A stretch of DNA of 64,000 nt from Geodermatophilus sp. YIM 151500 (GTDB lineage: Bacteria > Actinomycetota > Actinomycetes > Mycobacteriales > Geodermatophilaceae): positions 87,244 through 151,243 of the forward strand of contig NZ_JAOVZT010000010.1 in the NCBI RefSeq assembly GCF_025716945.1. The letters are read 5' to 3'. Below the pieces are notes generated by a model. It was not told where the DNA came from. It did no database searches and saw only the letters and a list, made by a program, of their open reading frames with translations. Shown here piece by piece: positions 11,632 to 20,903 of the stretch (position 1 is its first letter; each line of letters begins with the position of its first letter). Position numbers and translations under genes: made by a program.

Positions 11632-12630
11632 GTGACCACACTCGCGATCGGTCGGGCCGACCAGCTCGACCCGCGGCTGCTCGAGCACCGGCGGGAGCTG
11701 ACCGGCTACTGCTACCGGATGCTCGGCTCGGCCTTCGACGCCGAGGACGCGGTGCAGGAGACGATGGTCCGGGCCTGGCGCTCGATCGGCGGCTTCGAGG
11801 GCCGCTCGGCGCTGCGGTCGTGGCTGTACCGGATCGCCACCAACGTCTGCCTCGACGCGCTCTCCGGCCGGCAGCGCCGGGCGCTGCCGATGGACCTCTC
11901 GGGCACCCCCTCCCCGCCGGTCGAGTCGTCGCTGGCCGGCCGGCGCCCGGGCACGGCCTGGGTCGAGCCGGTGCTCGACCGGCAGGTGCTGCCCGAGGAC
12001 GGCGACCCCGCGGAGCGGGCGGTGCTGCGGGAGTCGATCCGGCTGGCCTTCGTCAGCGCGCTGCAGCTGCTGCCGCCCAAGCAGCGGGCGGTCCTGCTGC
12101 TGCGCGAGGTGCTCCGGTGGCGGGCGGAGGAGGTCGCCTCGCTGCTCGACACGACCGTCGCCGCGGTGAACAGCGCGCTGCAGCGCGCCCGGGCGACGCT
12201 CGCCGACGCCGGCGGCCGGCCCGAGCCGCGGCCGCTCGACGACGACACCGCCGACCTGCTGGCCCGCTACGTCGACGCCTTCGAGCGCTACGACATCGAC
12301 GCCTTCGTCCGGCTGCTCCGCGACGACGCCACGCAGCACATGCCGCCGTTCGAGATGTGGCTGCGCGGTGCCGGCGACATCGGCGCCTGGATGCTCGGGC
12401 CGGGGGCGGGCTGCCGCGGTTCGCGGGTGGTGGCCACCACGGCCAACGGCTCGCCGGCGGTCGCCCAGTGGCGGCCCCGCGCCGACGGGGGCTTCGAACC
12501 GTGGGCGCTGCACGTCCTGGAGGTCGACGCCGGCCGGGTCGGGCACATCTCCAGCTTCCTGGAGTTCGACAACCAGCTCTTCGCCCGGCTCGGCCTGCCG
12601 GCGACCCCGGAGCCCGCCGCCGGCCGATGA
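11632..12630 (+). CDS. ECF sigma factor with C-terminal SnoaL/NTF2-like domain
   Basis: This 332-residue protein has region 2 at about residues 10-80 ([24 protein letters not shown]) and region 4 at about 130-190 ([17 protein letters not shown] ... [20 protein letters not shown]). It then has an NTF2/SnoaL-like extension, including the motif [10 protein letters not shown]. This is the layout of the SigG-like and ECF41/ECF56 groups, in which the extension replaces an anti-sigma factor in controlling activity. The GTG at 11632 is preceded by GGAGG at 11616-11620, a rather long spacing. The downstream VOC gene is 57 bases away and probably in the same operon. Such sigma factors often control a neighbouring oxidoreductase, here perhaps the divergent FAD oxidase (inference). 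Confidence 0.9.
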   Translation: MTTLAIGRADQLDPRLLEHRRELTGYCYRMLGSAFDAEDAVQETMVRAWRSIGGFEGRSALRSWLYRIATNVCLDALSGRQRRALPMDLSGTPSPPVESSLAGRRPGTAWVEPVLDRQVLPEDGDPAERAVLRESIRLAFVSALQLLPPKQRAVLLLREVLRWRAEEVASLLDTTVAAVNSALQRARATLADAGGRPEPRPLDDDTADLLARYVDAFERYDIDAFVRLLRDDATQHMPPFEMWLRGAGDIGAWMLGPGAGCRGSRVVATTANGSPAVAQWRPRADGGFEPWALHVLEVDAGRVGHISSFLEFDNQLFARLGLPATPEPAAGR

Positions 12631-12687
12631 GTCCGGGGCCCCCGCCCGGTCGGACCTGCAGGACCACCGAACGGAGAGGAGCCCACC

Positions 12688-13068
12688 GTGCTCACCGACA
12701 GTCCTGCCTTCAGCGGTTTCGCCGTACCGGACGTCGACGCCGCCCGCCAGTTCTACGGCGAGACCCTCGGCCTGCGGGTCGAGGTCGACACCGGGATGGG
12801 CGGGCTGCTGACCCTGCACCTGGGCGGCGGCACCGATGTGCTCGTCTACCCCAAGCCCGACTACGCGCCGGCGACGTTCACCGTGCTGAACTTCCCGGTG
12901 CCCGACGTCGAGAAGGCCGTCGACGAGCTCACCGCCCGCGGCGTCCGCTTCCAGCGGTACGACGGCTTCGACCAGGACGAGAAGGGCATCGCCCGCGGTC
13001 CGGAGGGGCCACCGATCGCGTGGTTCACCGACCCGGCGGGCAACATCCTCTCGGTGCTCGAAGGCTGA
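12688..13068 (+). CDS. VOC family protein (glyoxalase-like)
   Basis: This 126-residue protein has two beta-alpha-beta-beta-beta modules of the vicinal oxygen chelate fold. [20 protein letters not shown] opens the first. [18 protein letters not shown] opens the second, which closes with [15 protein letters not shown]. Metal-ligand positions are partly preserved (Glu in the last strand). The substrate is unknown. The GTG start is preceded by the ribosome site GGAGAGGAG. It follows the ECF sigma gene in the same direction and is likely co-transcribed with it. Confidence 0.85.
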   Translation: MLTDSPAFSGFAVPDVDAARQFYGETLGLRVEVDTGMGGLLTLHLGGGTDVLVYPKPDYAPATFTVLNFPVPDVEKAVDELTARGVRFQRYDGFDQDEKGIARGPEGPPIAWFTDPAGNILSVLEG

Positions 13069-13211
13069 CCCAGCCGTACGGCGTCGCCCGCTCCACCGCG
13101 GGCAGGACCCAGCCGGCGCCGCCGGTCCGGACCTGCCGGCAGCGCCGGACCTGGGGTGAGCCCGTTCCGCGCCGGCTTGACCCGCGCGGACGTGGCGGTG
13201 AGCCTGGGGCG

Positions 13212-13652
13212 ATGACGGCGGTGCGGATGCCCCGGCGCGGGCGGTGGATCTGGGACGTGCGCGGCGACGGCCGGGCCGTCCGCATCTCGGCGCACGCCGA
13301 GGCCGGGCTGCTGGTGCTCAGCCTCTGGCGCGACGACAGCTGCATCGGGACGGCCCGGCTGTCGCCGGACGAGGCGGCCCGCCTGGTCAGCGGCATCGGG
13401 GAGGGGCTGACCGAGCTCGCCCGGCCCGGGGCCGGCGCGGACGCGTCGGCCGGGCGCATGCACGAGCTGGAGCTGCGGCTCGCCGCCGTCGAGCACCGGC
13501 TGCGGACCCCGGCCTGGCGGCGCGCGGCGTCGGCGGTGACCGGCTGGGCGGTGCGGAAGGCCGCCCGCGCGGGCCGCCCGGCGTCCGCCTCGCCGGCCTC
13601 CCTGGCGCGGTCGGGCACGCCGGCACCGCTCGCGACGGCACCGATCGCCTGA
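13212..13652 (+). CDS. Hypothetical protein (146 aa)
   Basis: This protein was not recognised. The N-terminal 80 residues form a compact beta-rich unit (RWIWDVRGDGRAVRISAH ... LLVLSLWRDDSCIGTARLSPDEAARLVSGIGEGL) with a clear domain look and balanced composition. A short heptad-like helix follows (MHELELRLAAVEHRL) and then an Ala/Pro/Ser-rich tail. No signal peptide or membrane segment is seen. The ATG at 13212 is the best start; a weak GGGG precedes it. The gene is convergent with the MEDS/ATPase gene, 21 bases away. Confidence 0.6.
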   Translation: MTAVRMPRRGRWIWDVRGDGRAVRISAHAEAGLLVLSLWRDDSCIGTARLSPDEAARLVSGIGEGLTELARPGAGADASAGRMHELELRLAAVEHRLRTPAWRRAASAVTGWAVRKAARAGRPASASPASLARSGTPAPLATAPIA

Positions 13653-13673
13653 CCGCCCGCCGGCAGACCCCGG

Positions 13674-14621
13674 CTAGCGCCAGGTGGTGAGGCGGACCGT
13701 CGTCCCGTCGGGGCCGGAGCGCAGCTGCACCAGGTCGGTGAGCTGGTTGACCAGGTACAGGCCGCGGCCCCCGATCTGGTCCAGCGACGGCCGGCGGCGT
13801 CCGGTCAGCGGATCGGCGACCCGGCCCCCGTCGGTGAACTCCACGACCGCGGCACCGGGCTCGGCCCACATGACGAGGCTGCCCGACCCGCCACCGTGGC
13901 GGATGCTGTTCGTCGCGAGCTCGGAGGCGGCCAGCTCCAGGTCCTCCATCCGCTCGCGGGAGAGCCCGCAGCCCGTCGCGAAGCCCGCGACCGCCCGCCG
14001 GACGGCGGGGACGTCGCCGTCCCGGTAGCGGCTGCGCAGCGCCGTGCCCGGCGGCGCGGGCAGGAGCGCGGCGAAGGCGCCGACGTGGGCGGCCGGGTCG
14101 TGGGCGTCGCTGGACAGCCCCCCGGTCGGCGTCAGCCGCACCGGGTGGGAGGTCAGGGCACCGGCCCGCACGGCGGGGGGCAGCTGCTCGTCGTACGGGC
14201 ACAGCAGCCGCCAACCGGGGCCGGAGGAGAAGGCCGGGTTGAGCAGCACCTCGTGCAGCTGGCACTCGGCGAGCTCGACGTCGCTGCGTCCGACGTAGGC
14301 CGGCTCGCCCACACCCCGCAGGCCGCGGCCCGCACCGATGTGCTCGTCGACCGCGGCCTCCCACACGGCGATGATCCGGGCCGGGTTGGCGCCGATGTCG
14401 GCCATGTCGAGCAGCGTCACCGCCCGGGCGTCGTCGGCCAGGGCGTCGCGGAGCAGGTCCAACCGCGGCTCCGGCTCGGCGACCACGACCTCTTCGTCGC
14501 CCTCGAGCCCCTCGCGCACGAACGGCAGGACCCGGGCGAGGAAGTCGTCCTCGTCCCGGTAGAAGACGACCTCGTGGGAGAAACCGCCGACCGGTGCGGC
14601 CTCGAGCAGGTGCGCGGTCAT
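13674..14621 (-). CDS. MEDS domain plus HATPase (RsbW-like) anti-sigma regulator
   Basis: This 315-residue protein has an N-terminal MEDS sensory domain at about residues 1-165 (FSHEVVFYRDEDDFLARVLPFVREGL ... GEPAYVGRSDVELAECQLHEVLLN). Its C-terminal GHKL ATPase, at about 215-315, is of the RsbW/SpoIIAB type. The N box is seen in LELAASELATNSIRHGG and the G box in DQIGGRGLYLVNQLTD. These proteins bind sigma factors or STAS antagonists in partner switching. Its ATG overlaps the stop codon of the upstream MEDS-STAS gene as ATGA, so the two are translationally coupled. Confidence 0.9.
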   Translation of the reverse strand: MTAHLLEAAPVGGFSHEVVFYRDEDDFLARVLPFVREGLEGDEEVVVAEPEPRLDLLRDALADDARAVTLLDMADIGANPARIIAVWEAAVDEHIGAGRGLRGVGEPAYVGRSDVELAECQLHEVLLNPAFSSGPGWRLLCPYDEQLPPAVRAGALTSHPVRLTPTGGLSSDAHDPAAHVGAFAALLPAPPGTALRSRYRDGDVPAVRRAVAGFATGCGLSRERMEDLELAASELATNSIRHGGGSGSLVMWAEPGAAVVEFTDGGRVADPLTGRRRPSLDQIGGRGLYLVNQLTDLVQLRSGPDGTTVRLTTWR

Positions 14622-15481
14622 GCGTGCCGCCCCTCCGGGGAGACGCCGGTCAGTTCGTCGAAGCGGAGCAGCCGCCACATCCGCCGGAAGAGCGGCGAGG
14701 TGCCCGTCAGCCGGGGCTCCGCGGAGCGGTCCCGCAGGCCCCGGGCCCACTCCGCGACGAGCCGGCAACCGGCGACGTCGACGAACTCGACACGGCTGAG
14801 GTCCAGGGTCACCGCCGAGCGGTCCGCGCAGGACGTCGCGAGCACCCGCCGCAACCGGGCGGCGCCGACCGCGTCGACCTCCCCGGCCACGGCGACCCGC
14901 CCGTCGTCGAAGAAGACGCGGAAGGGTGGCGCGCCACCGGGTGCGTGGACCACGGGGTGCACCGATGCTGCGTCCACGACGACCCCGGCGTCCAGCACGC
15001 TGCTCCGGTACGCGCACATCGCCGACATCCCGGAGCCGGAGGCCATGAAGTCGTCGGCGAGGTGTTCCCACCGGAGGAGGTCCGCCCGTCGCCCCGGGTC
15101 GGCCGCCAGGGCGGTGACGTCGGCGACGACGCGGATCCCGCGGTGGCCATCGGCGCGGGCGCGGCGGGTCGCCGCCTCGTAGAACGTCAGCTGCTGCTCG
15201 GGGGCGAAGCCCGCCGTGGAGTCGTAGGCGTCGCCGAGCGGCAGCAGCTCGAGCGCGCCCCGGTCCAGGAGGGCGTCGACGTCGGCGAGCGGCTCGACGC
15301 CTCGACGGATGCGGTCGACGACGTCGTCCCCGACGCACAGGAGACGCTCCCCGCGGGCCAGGCCGCCGGCGAGGAACTGCCGGGCCACCGGCGCGAAGGA
15401 GTCGACGTCCTCGTAGGTCCAGCAGACGTGGTCGGCGGGCTGCACGGCCCCGGGCTCGCTCAGCAGTCCCTGGGCACGCAC
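14618..15481 (-). CDS. MEDS domain plus STAS anti-anti-sigma protein
   Basis: This 287-residue protein has an N-terminal MEDS sensory domain at about residues 10-175 (DHVCWTYEDVDSFAPVARQFLAGGLARGERLLCVGDD). A C-terminal STAS domain occupies about 185-270. The phosphorylatable loop region reads LDLSRVEFVDVAGCRLVAEW. The normally phosphorylated Ser/Thr of DxSG-type motifs is represented here by D-V-A-G, so control by phosphorylation may be lost. It is coupled to the MEDS-ATPase gene by a 4-base overlap. The GTG start has no ribosome site and follows TACGGT by 6 bases, indicating a leaderless message. Confidence 0.88.
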   Translation of the reverse strand: MRAQGLLSEPGAVQPADHVCWTYEDVDSFAPVARQFLAGGLARGERLLCVGDDVVDRIRRGVEPLADVDALLDRGALELLPLGDAYDSTAGFAPEQQLTFYEAATRRARADGHRGIRVVADVTALAADPGRRADLLRWEHLADDFMASGSGMSAMCAYRSSVLDAGVVVDAASVHPVVHAPGGAPPFRVFFDDGRVAVAGEVDAVGAARLRRVLATSCADRSAVTLDLSRVEFVDVAGCRLVAEWARGLRDRSAEPRLTGTSPLFRRMWRLLRFDELTGVSPEGRHA

Positions 15482-15595
15482 CCGTCCACCGTAGGCGCTG
15501 CCGAGTCCTGTGGACAGGCCCGAGCCGGGACGGCCCGCCCGTGCGGACCCGCAGGCCCCGCCGGGGCCCGCGCGGAGACCGCGGGTGGGGTGCGT

Positions 15596-16627
15596 TCAGC
15601 CGCCGAGCCGGAGCACCACGACCTCCGACGTCGGCGACGGCGGGTCCTCCTCGAACTGGCTGTCGACCAGCAGCAGGCGGTCGTCGGCGAAGGACCCGGT
15701 GGTGAGGACGCGCTCGGGATCGGTCGCGATCTCCTCGACCAGCGTGGCCGAACGGCCGTCGTCGGCCCATTCGAGCACCGTCACCGTGCGCGGGAAGTTC
15801 CGGACGGCGACCAGCGTGGAGCCCTCGACGACGAGCCCGTCGCTGCCGGACAGGTCGACGTCACCGGTGTCGATCCGGGTGACCTCGGCGGTCGCCAGGT
15901 CGATGCGCCACAGGACGCCGGGATCGCTCTGGGCCACGACCAGCGCCTCGCCGTCCGGCGTTCCCTCGATGCCGTTGAGGCCGAAGCCGTCGGTCTGCTC
16001 GATCGGTCCGCCGGCCTCGGTGCCGGCGTCGACGAACAGCTCGGCCCGCCACGCGCCGTCCGCCTCGCTGACGCGGAAGACCTGCGGCACCCGGGAGTTG
16101 GTGACGTAGGCGGCGCCGTCCGGGCCGATCGCGACGTCGTTGAGGAAGACGTCGGCGGCGTCGACGCGCAGCGCCGCGAGCAGCGCGCCGTCCTGGTCGT
16201 AGACCCAGAGGTCGGGCGCGTCCGGCGGCTGGTCGGCCGCCGATCGGTTGTCCCCGCCCGCGACGTACACCCTGCCTGCGGAGTCGGTGGCGATGCCGAC
16301 GGCGGTGGTGCGCCCGTCGCGCCGGGCGACGTGCTCGTCCAGCCACACCTCGGTGGTCGGGTCCCAGACCAGGCCGCGGTGGATCTCCCCGCCGGTGCGC
16401 TCGGTGACGTAGAAGAGGCTGTCGTACCAGTGCACGTCGATGCCCTCGAAGGTGGAGCCGTCGGCGTCCCCCTGCAGCGCGTAGGTGTCCGGCAGCGTCG
16501 TGCCGGTGCCGGTGCCGGTGCCGGTGCCGGTGCCGGTGCCGGTGTCGCCGGCGGTGGCGACCGCGCCGGTCAGCAGCAACGGGGGGACGACCAGCAGGCC
16601 GGCGGTGGTGCGGGCGGGACGGCGCAT
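15596..16627 (-). CDS. Secreted SMP-30/NHL-type beta-propeller protein
   Basis: This 343-residue protein has an N-terminal signal peptide (RRPARTTAGLLVVPPLLLTGAVATA) followed by a run of alternating Gly and Thr residues. The mature part shows repeated propeller blades such as AVGIATDSAGRVYVAGGDN, NDVAIGPDGAAYVTNS, LNGIEGTPDGEALVVAQ and GSDGLVVEGSTLVAVRN. The pattern is that of SMP-30/gluconolactonase-like propellers. No catalytic assignment is possible. The ATG follows GAGGAG with a 5-base spacer. The Gly-Thr linker is encoded by a hexanucleotide microsatellite (see the separate entry). Confidence 0.82.
   Translation of the reverse strand: MRRPARTTAGLLVVPPLLLTGAVATAGDTGTGTGTGTGTGTGTTLPDTYALQGDADGSTFEGIDVHWYDSLFYVTERTGGEIHRGLVWDPTTEVWLDEHVARRDGRTTAVGIATDSAGRVYVAGGDNRSAADQPPDAPDLWVYDQDGALLAALRVDAADVFLNDVAIGPDGAAYVTNSRVPQVFRVSEADGAWRAELFVDAGTEAGGPIEQTDGFGLNGIEGTPDGEALVVAQSDPGVLWRIDLATAEVTRIDTGDVDLSGSDGLVVEGSTLVAVRNFPRTVTVLEWADDGRSATLVEEIATDPERVLTTGSFADDRLLLVDSQFEEDPPSPTSEVVVLRLGG
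16501..16542. repeat. Hexanucleotide microsatellite (TGCCGG)x7
   Basis: Seven perfect tandem copies of TGCCGG lie inside the secreted propeller gene, just after the signal peptide coding region. Read on the minus strand they encode alternating Gly and Thr residues. The unit is six bases, so changes in copy number would keep the frame and only alter linker length. Confidence 0.9.
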
Positions 16628-16806
16628 CGGAGCTCCTCGACGGTGAGGCTCGGCGGGAACTCCCACGGTGCGCTCGACGCGGCTCCGCCGCCGCGCGACC
16701 GGACGCCGGACCGAGCGTGGCGCGCGCGGCGCGGCGCCGGCCCGGCACGCCCGGTGACGCCGTCGAGGCGGAGCTCCGGTGGACGGCACCGTGGCACGAT
16801 GGCCGC

Positions 16807-19716
16807 GTGGCCGCGAGCCTCGACGTCGGGCTCCTGGGCCCGGTCGAGCTCCGGGCCGACGGCAGCGTGGTCCCGCTGCCGCGGACCCAGCGGCTCCTGC
16901 TGGCCCGGCTGGCGCTCCCGCCCGGGCGCGTGGTGCCGGTCGCCGAGCTGGTCGACCTGCTCTGGGCGGACGACCCGCCGAGCGGGGCGGCGCAGAACCT
17001 GCACAGCTACGTCTCCCGGCTCCGCCGGGTGGTCGGCCGCGGCCGCATCCCGCACGAGGGGGGCGGCTACCGGCTGCACGCGCGTCCCGACGACGTGGAC
17101 GTCGGCCGCGTCGAGCGCTGCGTGGCGGCCGCCCGGCTCGAGGCGGAGCGACGCCCCGCCGCGGCGGTGGCGCTGCTGGCCGACGCGCTCGGCACCTGGC
17201 GCGGTGAGCCGCTGTCCGACCTGGCCGACCACCTCGCGTTCGCGCCGGACGTGGCCCGTCTCGTGGAGTGGCGTGCGCACCTCGTCGCCGAGTGGCTGGA
17301 GCTGCGCCTCGGAACGGGACCGGCCGCGGAGGTCCTGCCGGACCTGGAACGCGCCGTGCGGGAAGACCCGTCGCGCGAGCGGCTGCACCTGCTGCTCATG
17401 CGCGGCCTGCACCGGGACGGCCGGACCGCCGAGGCGCTGCGCGTCGCCGACGACCACCGTCGCCGGCTCGCCGAGGAGTCCGGCCTGGACCCGGGCCCGC
17501 AGCTGGTCGAGCTGCGGCAGCGGATCCTGGCCGGCGACCCCGGCCTGAGCACCGATCCGGCGCCGCCGCGGACCGACCCGCCCGTGCGGCCGAGGTTCGG
17601 CCCGCGCGACCGCTTCGTGGGCCGGCGGGCCGAGCTGGACCGGCTGCGGGCGGCCACGGCGGGGCCGGGCCTGGTCACCGTCGTCGGCCCGGGTGGGGTC
17701 GGCAAGACCCGGCTGGTGCAGGAACTGCTGGACCGGGACGACGACGGCCGCCCGGCCTTCCTCGCCCCGCTCGGCGATCTCAGCGCACCGGCGGACCTCG
17801 TCACCGCGGTGGCCGCCGCGCTGGGCCTGCGAGCGGCACCGCAGGGAGCCGCGACCGCGGTGGCCGACCGGCTGGCCGCCGACCCCGCCGTGCTGGTCCT
17901 CGACACCTGCGAGCACCTCCTGACCGCGGCCGGCCGGCTCGCCACGCGCCTGCTCGACAGCTGCCCGCGCCTGTGCGTGGTGGCGACCTCCCGGCAGCGG
18001 CTGGGCGTCCCGGGCGAGAGGGTGGTGCGGGTGGCCCCGCTCGCCCCGGCCGAGCGGGTGGAGCTGTTCTGCGACCGGGCCGCGGCCCTGCGGGACGGCT
18101 TCGTCGCCTCCGACCGCGTGCGCGGGGTCGTCGCCGAGGTCTGCGGCCTGGTCGACGGCCTGCCGCTGGGCGTGGAGCTCGCCGCCCGCCGCGAGGCGGT
18201 CCTCGGCGTGCACCAGCTGCGCGAGCTCCTCGCGGCCGGGCTGCACGTGCTCGACCCGGCCCGGGACGCCGACCGGTCGACCGCGCTGGGTGCGACCGTC
18301 GAGTGGTCCTACCGGCTGCTCGAGCCGGAGGCCCGCACGCTCCTCGACCGGCTGGCCGTCTGCTCCGGTGGCTTCGGTCCGGACGCCGTCCCCCACCTGG
18401 CTCCCCAGGACGGCGGCAACCCGGTCGCCCTGCTGGCCGAGCTGGTCGAGAGCTCGACGGTGGCGGCCGATCTCGCCGTCGACCCGCCCCGGTACCGGTT
18501 GCTGGACACCGTCCGCAGCGTCGCCCTCGGCCACCTCGGGCGGGACGGCACCGCCGAGGCGCGCGCCGCGCACGGCCGGTGGATGCAGGCGCACGCCCGG
18601 GTCGTCCACGGGTGGCAGTGCGAGCGGTCGCCCCACGCCACCGCGCTCCTGCGCCGGGAGTCGGCGAACCTCCGCGACGCGCTGGCCCGGTACGCGGAGG
18701 CCGGCAACTGGCTGGACGCCGGGCGCCTGGCGGTCCCGGTGGCCCTGGCCGTGTCCGACGACCCGTCGCTCGACCTCCTGGCCCGGTTGCGGCGCCTGGA
18801 GGCCGTCCCCGTCGACGGCGAGGCCGGGGCGCTGTGCCGCACCGCCGCGGGAGCGGCCGCCTGGTCGCAGGGCGACGCCGTGCCGGCCGAGGACCTGCTG
18901 ACCGCCGCGGTGGAGGGCCTCGCGGGCGGGCACCCGTGGCAGTGGGCCGCCCGCTTCTTCCGGCTCATGGACCGCATGTACCCCGGGCACCGCGCCGGGG
19001 TCGCCGAGGACACGGCCGAGCTGCTGGCCCGGGACGAGGCGCCGGAGTGGGTGCGGGCGACCGCCGTCTGCTGCACGGCGCTCGTCGAGTCGTTCAGCGG
19101 TGACCGAGCGGCCGCGGAGCGGTGGACCTCCCGGCACGAGGACCTCCTGACCCGGGTCGGTGCCGTGGACGGGTTCGTCGACTGCACGCGCGCGGAACTG
19201 ATGGCCCCGGACGACCCGGAGGGCGCGCTGGCCCGCTTCGAGCGCGCGCACCGCCTGTGCGCGGAGCGCGGGCACACCTACAACCGCGAGGTCGCCGGCG
19301 TCGGCCGCGCCGCCGTCCTGGTCCGGCTCGGCCGGCACGCCGAGGCCCTGGCCGCGTGCCGGCGGTCGATCCTCGACCTGCGCGCCCTCGGCATGTGGCC
19401 GCAGCTGTGGACGGTCCTGCGGCTGACCGCGGAGCTGCTGGTGGCCCTCGACGATCCGGGGCCGGCCGCCGCGGTGCTCGACGCGGCCGACGCCGACCCG
19501 CTCGCGCCCGCGGTGCTGGGCCCCGATCGGGAGCGCCTGGCGGAGCTGCGGAACCGCCTCGCCGACGCCGACGCCGACGCCGACGCCGCCGACGCCGCCG
19601 ATGTCGACGGCGTCGCCGCCGTGCGGCGGCCGGTCGGCGGGAGGGCGGCGGTGGTGGCCGGGGTGCTGGCCGCACTGGCCCGCGCCGCCGACCAGCGTCC
19701 GGTCAGCGCGCGGTAA
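16807..19716 (+). CDS. SARP/AfsR-type regulator: winged helix, BTAD, NB-ARC and TPR-like region
   Basis: This 969-residue transcriptional regulator has an OmpR-like winged helix at residues 1-90 (LGPVELRADGSVVPLPRTQRLLLARLAL). A BTAD domain follows (about 95-240). An NB-ARC ATPase has the P-loop GPGGVGKTRL near residue 295 and the VLVLDTCEHLL Walker B near 360. The C-terminal half is helical and TPR-like. Such STAND regulators use ATP to switch on nearby promoters, typically at direct repeats. The GTG at 16807 follows CACGAT by 6 bases, suggesting a leaderless message; the earlier in-frame ATG at 16717 would add a low-complexity tail. The downstream methyltransferase gene is 34 bases away. 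A Asp-Ala run near the C-terminus reflects a GCCGAC tandem repeat. Confidence 0.9.
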   Translation: MAASLDVGLLGPVELRADGSVVPLPRTQRLLLARLALPPGRVVPVAELVDLLWADDPPSGAAQNLHSYVSRLRRVVGRGRIPHEGGGYRLHARPDDVDVGRVERCVAAARLEAERRPAAAVALLADALGTWRGEPLSDLADHLAFAPDVARLVEWRAHLVAEWLELRLGTGPAAEVLPDLERAVREDPSRERLHLLLMRGLHRDGRTAEALRVADDHRRRLAEESGLDPGPQLVELRQRILAGDPGLSTDPAPPRTDPPVRPRFGPRDRFVGRRAELDRLRAATAGPGLVTVVGPGGVGKTRLVQELLDRDDDGRPAFLAPLGDLSAPADLVTAVAAALGLRAAPQGAATAVADRLAADPAVLVLDTCEHLLTAAGRLATRLLDSCPRLCVVATSRQRLGVPGERVVRVAPLAPAERVELFCDRAAALRDGFVASDRVRGVVAEVCGLVDGLPLGVELAARREAVLGVHQLRELLAAGLHVLDPARDADRSTALGATVEWSYRLLEPEARTLLDRLAVCSGGFGPDAVPHLAPQDGGNPVALLAELVESSTVAADLAVDPPRYRLLDTVRSVALGHLGRDGTAEARAAHGRWMQAHARVVHGWQCERSPHATALLRRESANLRDALARYAEAGNWLDAGRLAVPVALAVSDDPSLDLLARLRRLEAVPVDGEAGALCRTAAGAAAWSQGDAVPAEDLLTAAVEGLAGGHPWQWAARFFRLMDRMYPGHRAGVAEDTAELLARDEAPEWVRATAVCCTALVESFSGDRAAAERWTSRHEDLLTRVGAVDGFVDCTRAELMAPDDPEGALARFERAHRLCAERGHTYNREVAGVGRAAVLVRLGRHAEALAACRRSILDLRALGMWPQLWTVLRLTAELLVALDDPGPAAAVLDAADADPLAPAVLGPDRERLAELRNRLADADADADAADAADVDGVAAVRRPVGGRAAVVAGVLAALARAADQRPVSAR

Positions 19717-19750
19717 CCGTCCGGCAAGGGGGCAGCGCCACCGTGGCGGC

Positions 19751-20863
19751 ATGACCACCACGACGACCGACCTCCGAACCCCCGACAGCACGATCCCGGA
19801 CGCCGCCCGCGTCGACGAGACCCGCGTCGAGGCCTTCGCCGGGGCGCTGCTCACCGACCTCGCCGGCGCCGCGACGACCGTGATGACGGTGATCGGTGAC
19901 CGCCTCGGGCTGTTCGCGGCCATGACCGGCGCCGGTCCCCTGACCGCAGCCGAGCTGGCCGCGTCCACGCGCCTGCACCCCCGGCTGGTGACCAAGTGGC
20001 TGGCCGCGATGACGGTGTCCTCCTACGTCACCCACCACCCGGACGCCGGCACGTACGAGCTCCCGGCCGAGCACGCCATGGTGCTGTCGCTCCCCGGCTC
20101 GCCCGCCTACGTCGTCGGCGCGGCGGAGATCGTCGCGGGGCAGTACGCGACCCTCGCCGCGCTGGAGGAGGCGTTCCGCGGCGACGGCGGCATCGACTAC
20201 GACGTCTTCCCCCCGTCGATGTTCGGCGGGGTCGAGCGGTTCTTCCGCACGGCCTACACCCACCAGCTCGCGACCACCTGGTTCCCGGCGGTCGACGGCC
20301 TGGTGGACCGGCTCGAGGCGGGCGCGCGCGTCGCCGACGTCGGCTGCGGGCGCGGCGAGTCGACCCTGCAGATCGCCGCGCACTGGCCGGCGTGCACCGT
20401 CACCGGCTTCGACATCCACCACCCGTCGGTGGTCGCCGCCCGCGCCAAGGCGATCGAGGCCGGCCGGACGGACGTCGCCTTCCGCACCGCCGACGCCACC
20501 GTGATCGGCCCCGGCCCCTTCGACGTCGTCGTCTTCTTCGACGCCCTGCACGACATGGGCGACCCGCCCGCGGCGCTGCGCCGGGCGCGCGAGCGGCTCG
20601 TCGACGGCGGCATCGTCGTCGCCGTCGAGCCCTGGTCGCTCGACCGGCTGGAGGACGGCATCGGCAACCCGTCGGTCCGCATCGACTACTCCTGCTCCAC
20701 GTCGGTGTGCACGCCCGGCTCGCTGGGCCAGCCCGGCCGCTACGGGCTGGGCACCCAGGGCGGCCCGGCGCGCCGGCTGGCGCTGCTCACCGAGGCCGGC
20801 TTCCGCGACGCGCGGCTCGCCGTCGACGACGGCGTGAACCTCGTGCTCACCGCGGTCCGGTGA
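19751..20863 (+). CDS. Class I SAM-dependent methyltransferase
   Basis: This 370-residue protein has an N-terminal winged-helix dimerisation region (RLGLFAAMTGAGPLTAAELAASTRLHPRLVTKWLAAM) followed by a Rossmann methyltransferase domain. SAM motif I is VADVGCGRGESTLQIA near residue 195, and motif IV is FDVVVFFDALHDMGDP near 255. The layout matches the small-molecule O-methyltransferase/"methyltransferase domain-containing" group with the YSCSTSVCTPGS insert seen in actinobacterial members. The substrate is unknown. No ribosome site is present; CACCGT ends 6 bases before the ATG. It may be a target of the adjacent SARP regulator (inference). Confidence 0.88.
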   Translation: MTTTTTDLRTPDSTIPDAARVDETRVEAFAGALLTDLAGAATTVMTVIGDRLGLFAAMTGAGPLTAAELAASTRLHPRLVTKWLAAMTVSSYVTHHPDAGTYELPAEHAMVLSLPGSPAYVVGAAEIVAGQYATLAALEEAFRGDGGIDYDVFPPSMFGGVERFFRTAYTHQLATTWFPAVDGLVDRLEAGARVADVGCGRGESTLQIAAHWPACTVTGFDIHHPSVVAARAKAIEAGRTDVAFRTADATVIGPGPFDVVVFFDALHDMGDPPAALRRARERLVDGGIVVAVEPWSLDRLEDGIGNPSVRIDYSCSTSVCTPGSLGQPGRYGLGTQGGPARRLALLTEAGFRDARLAVDDGVNLVLTAVR

Positions 20864-20903
20864 GCCCGGCACCACGCGCGACGACGTCCGAGGAGGCGAG
20901 GAC

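Noticed and set aside
10564-12819. 751-codon minus-strand frame spanning the FAD oxidase start and the ECF sigma gene
   Set aside because: It crosses a clear divergent promoter region and is antisense to two genes with strong family motifs.
16501-16542. CRISPR-like array
   Set aside because: It is a 6-base microsatellite inside a coding region without spacers.
16570-19995. 1,141-codon open frame on the minus strand
   Set aside because: It is the antisense of the SARP regulator and shows no motif; long shadows like this are expected at this GC content.
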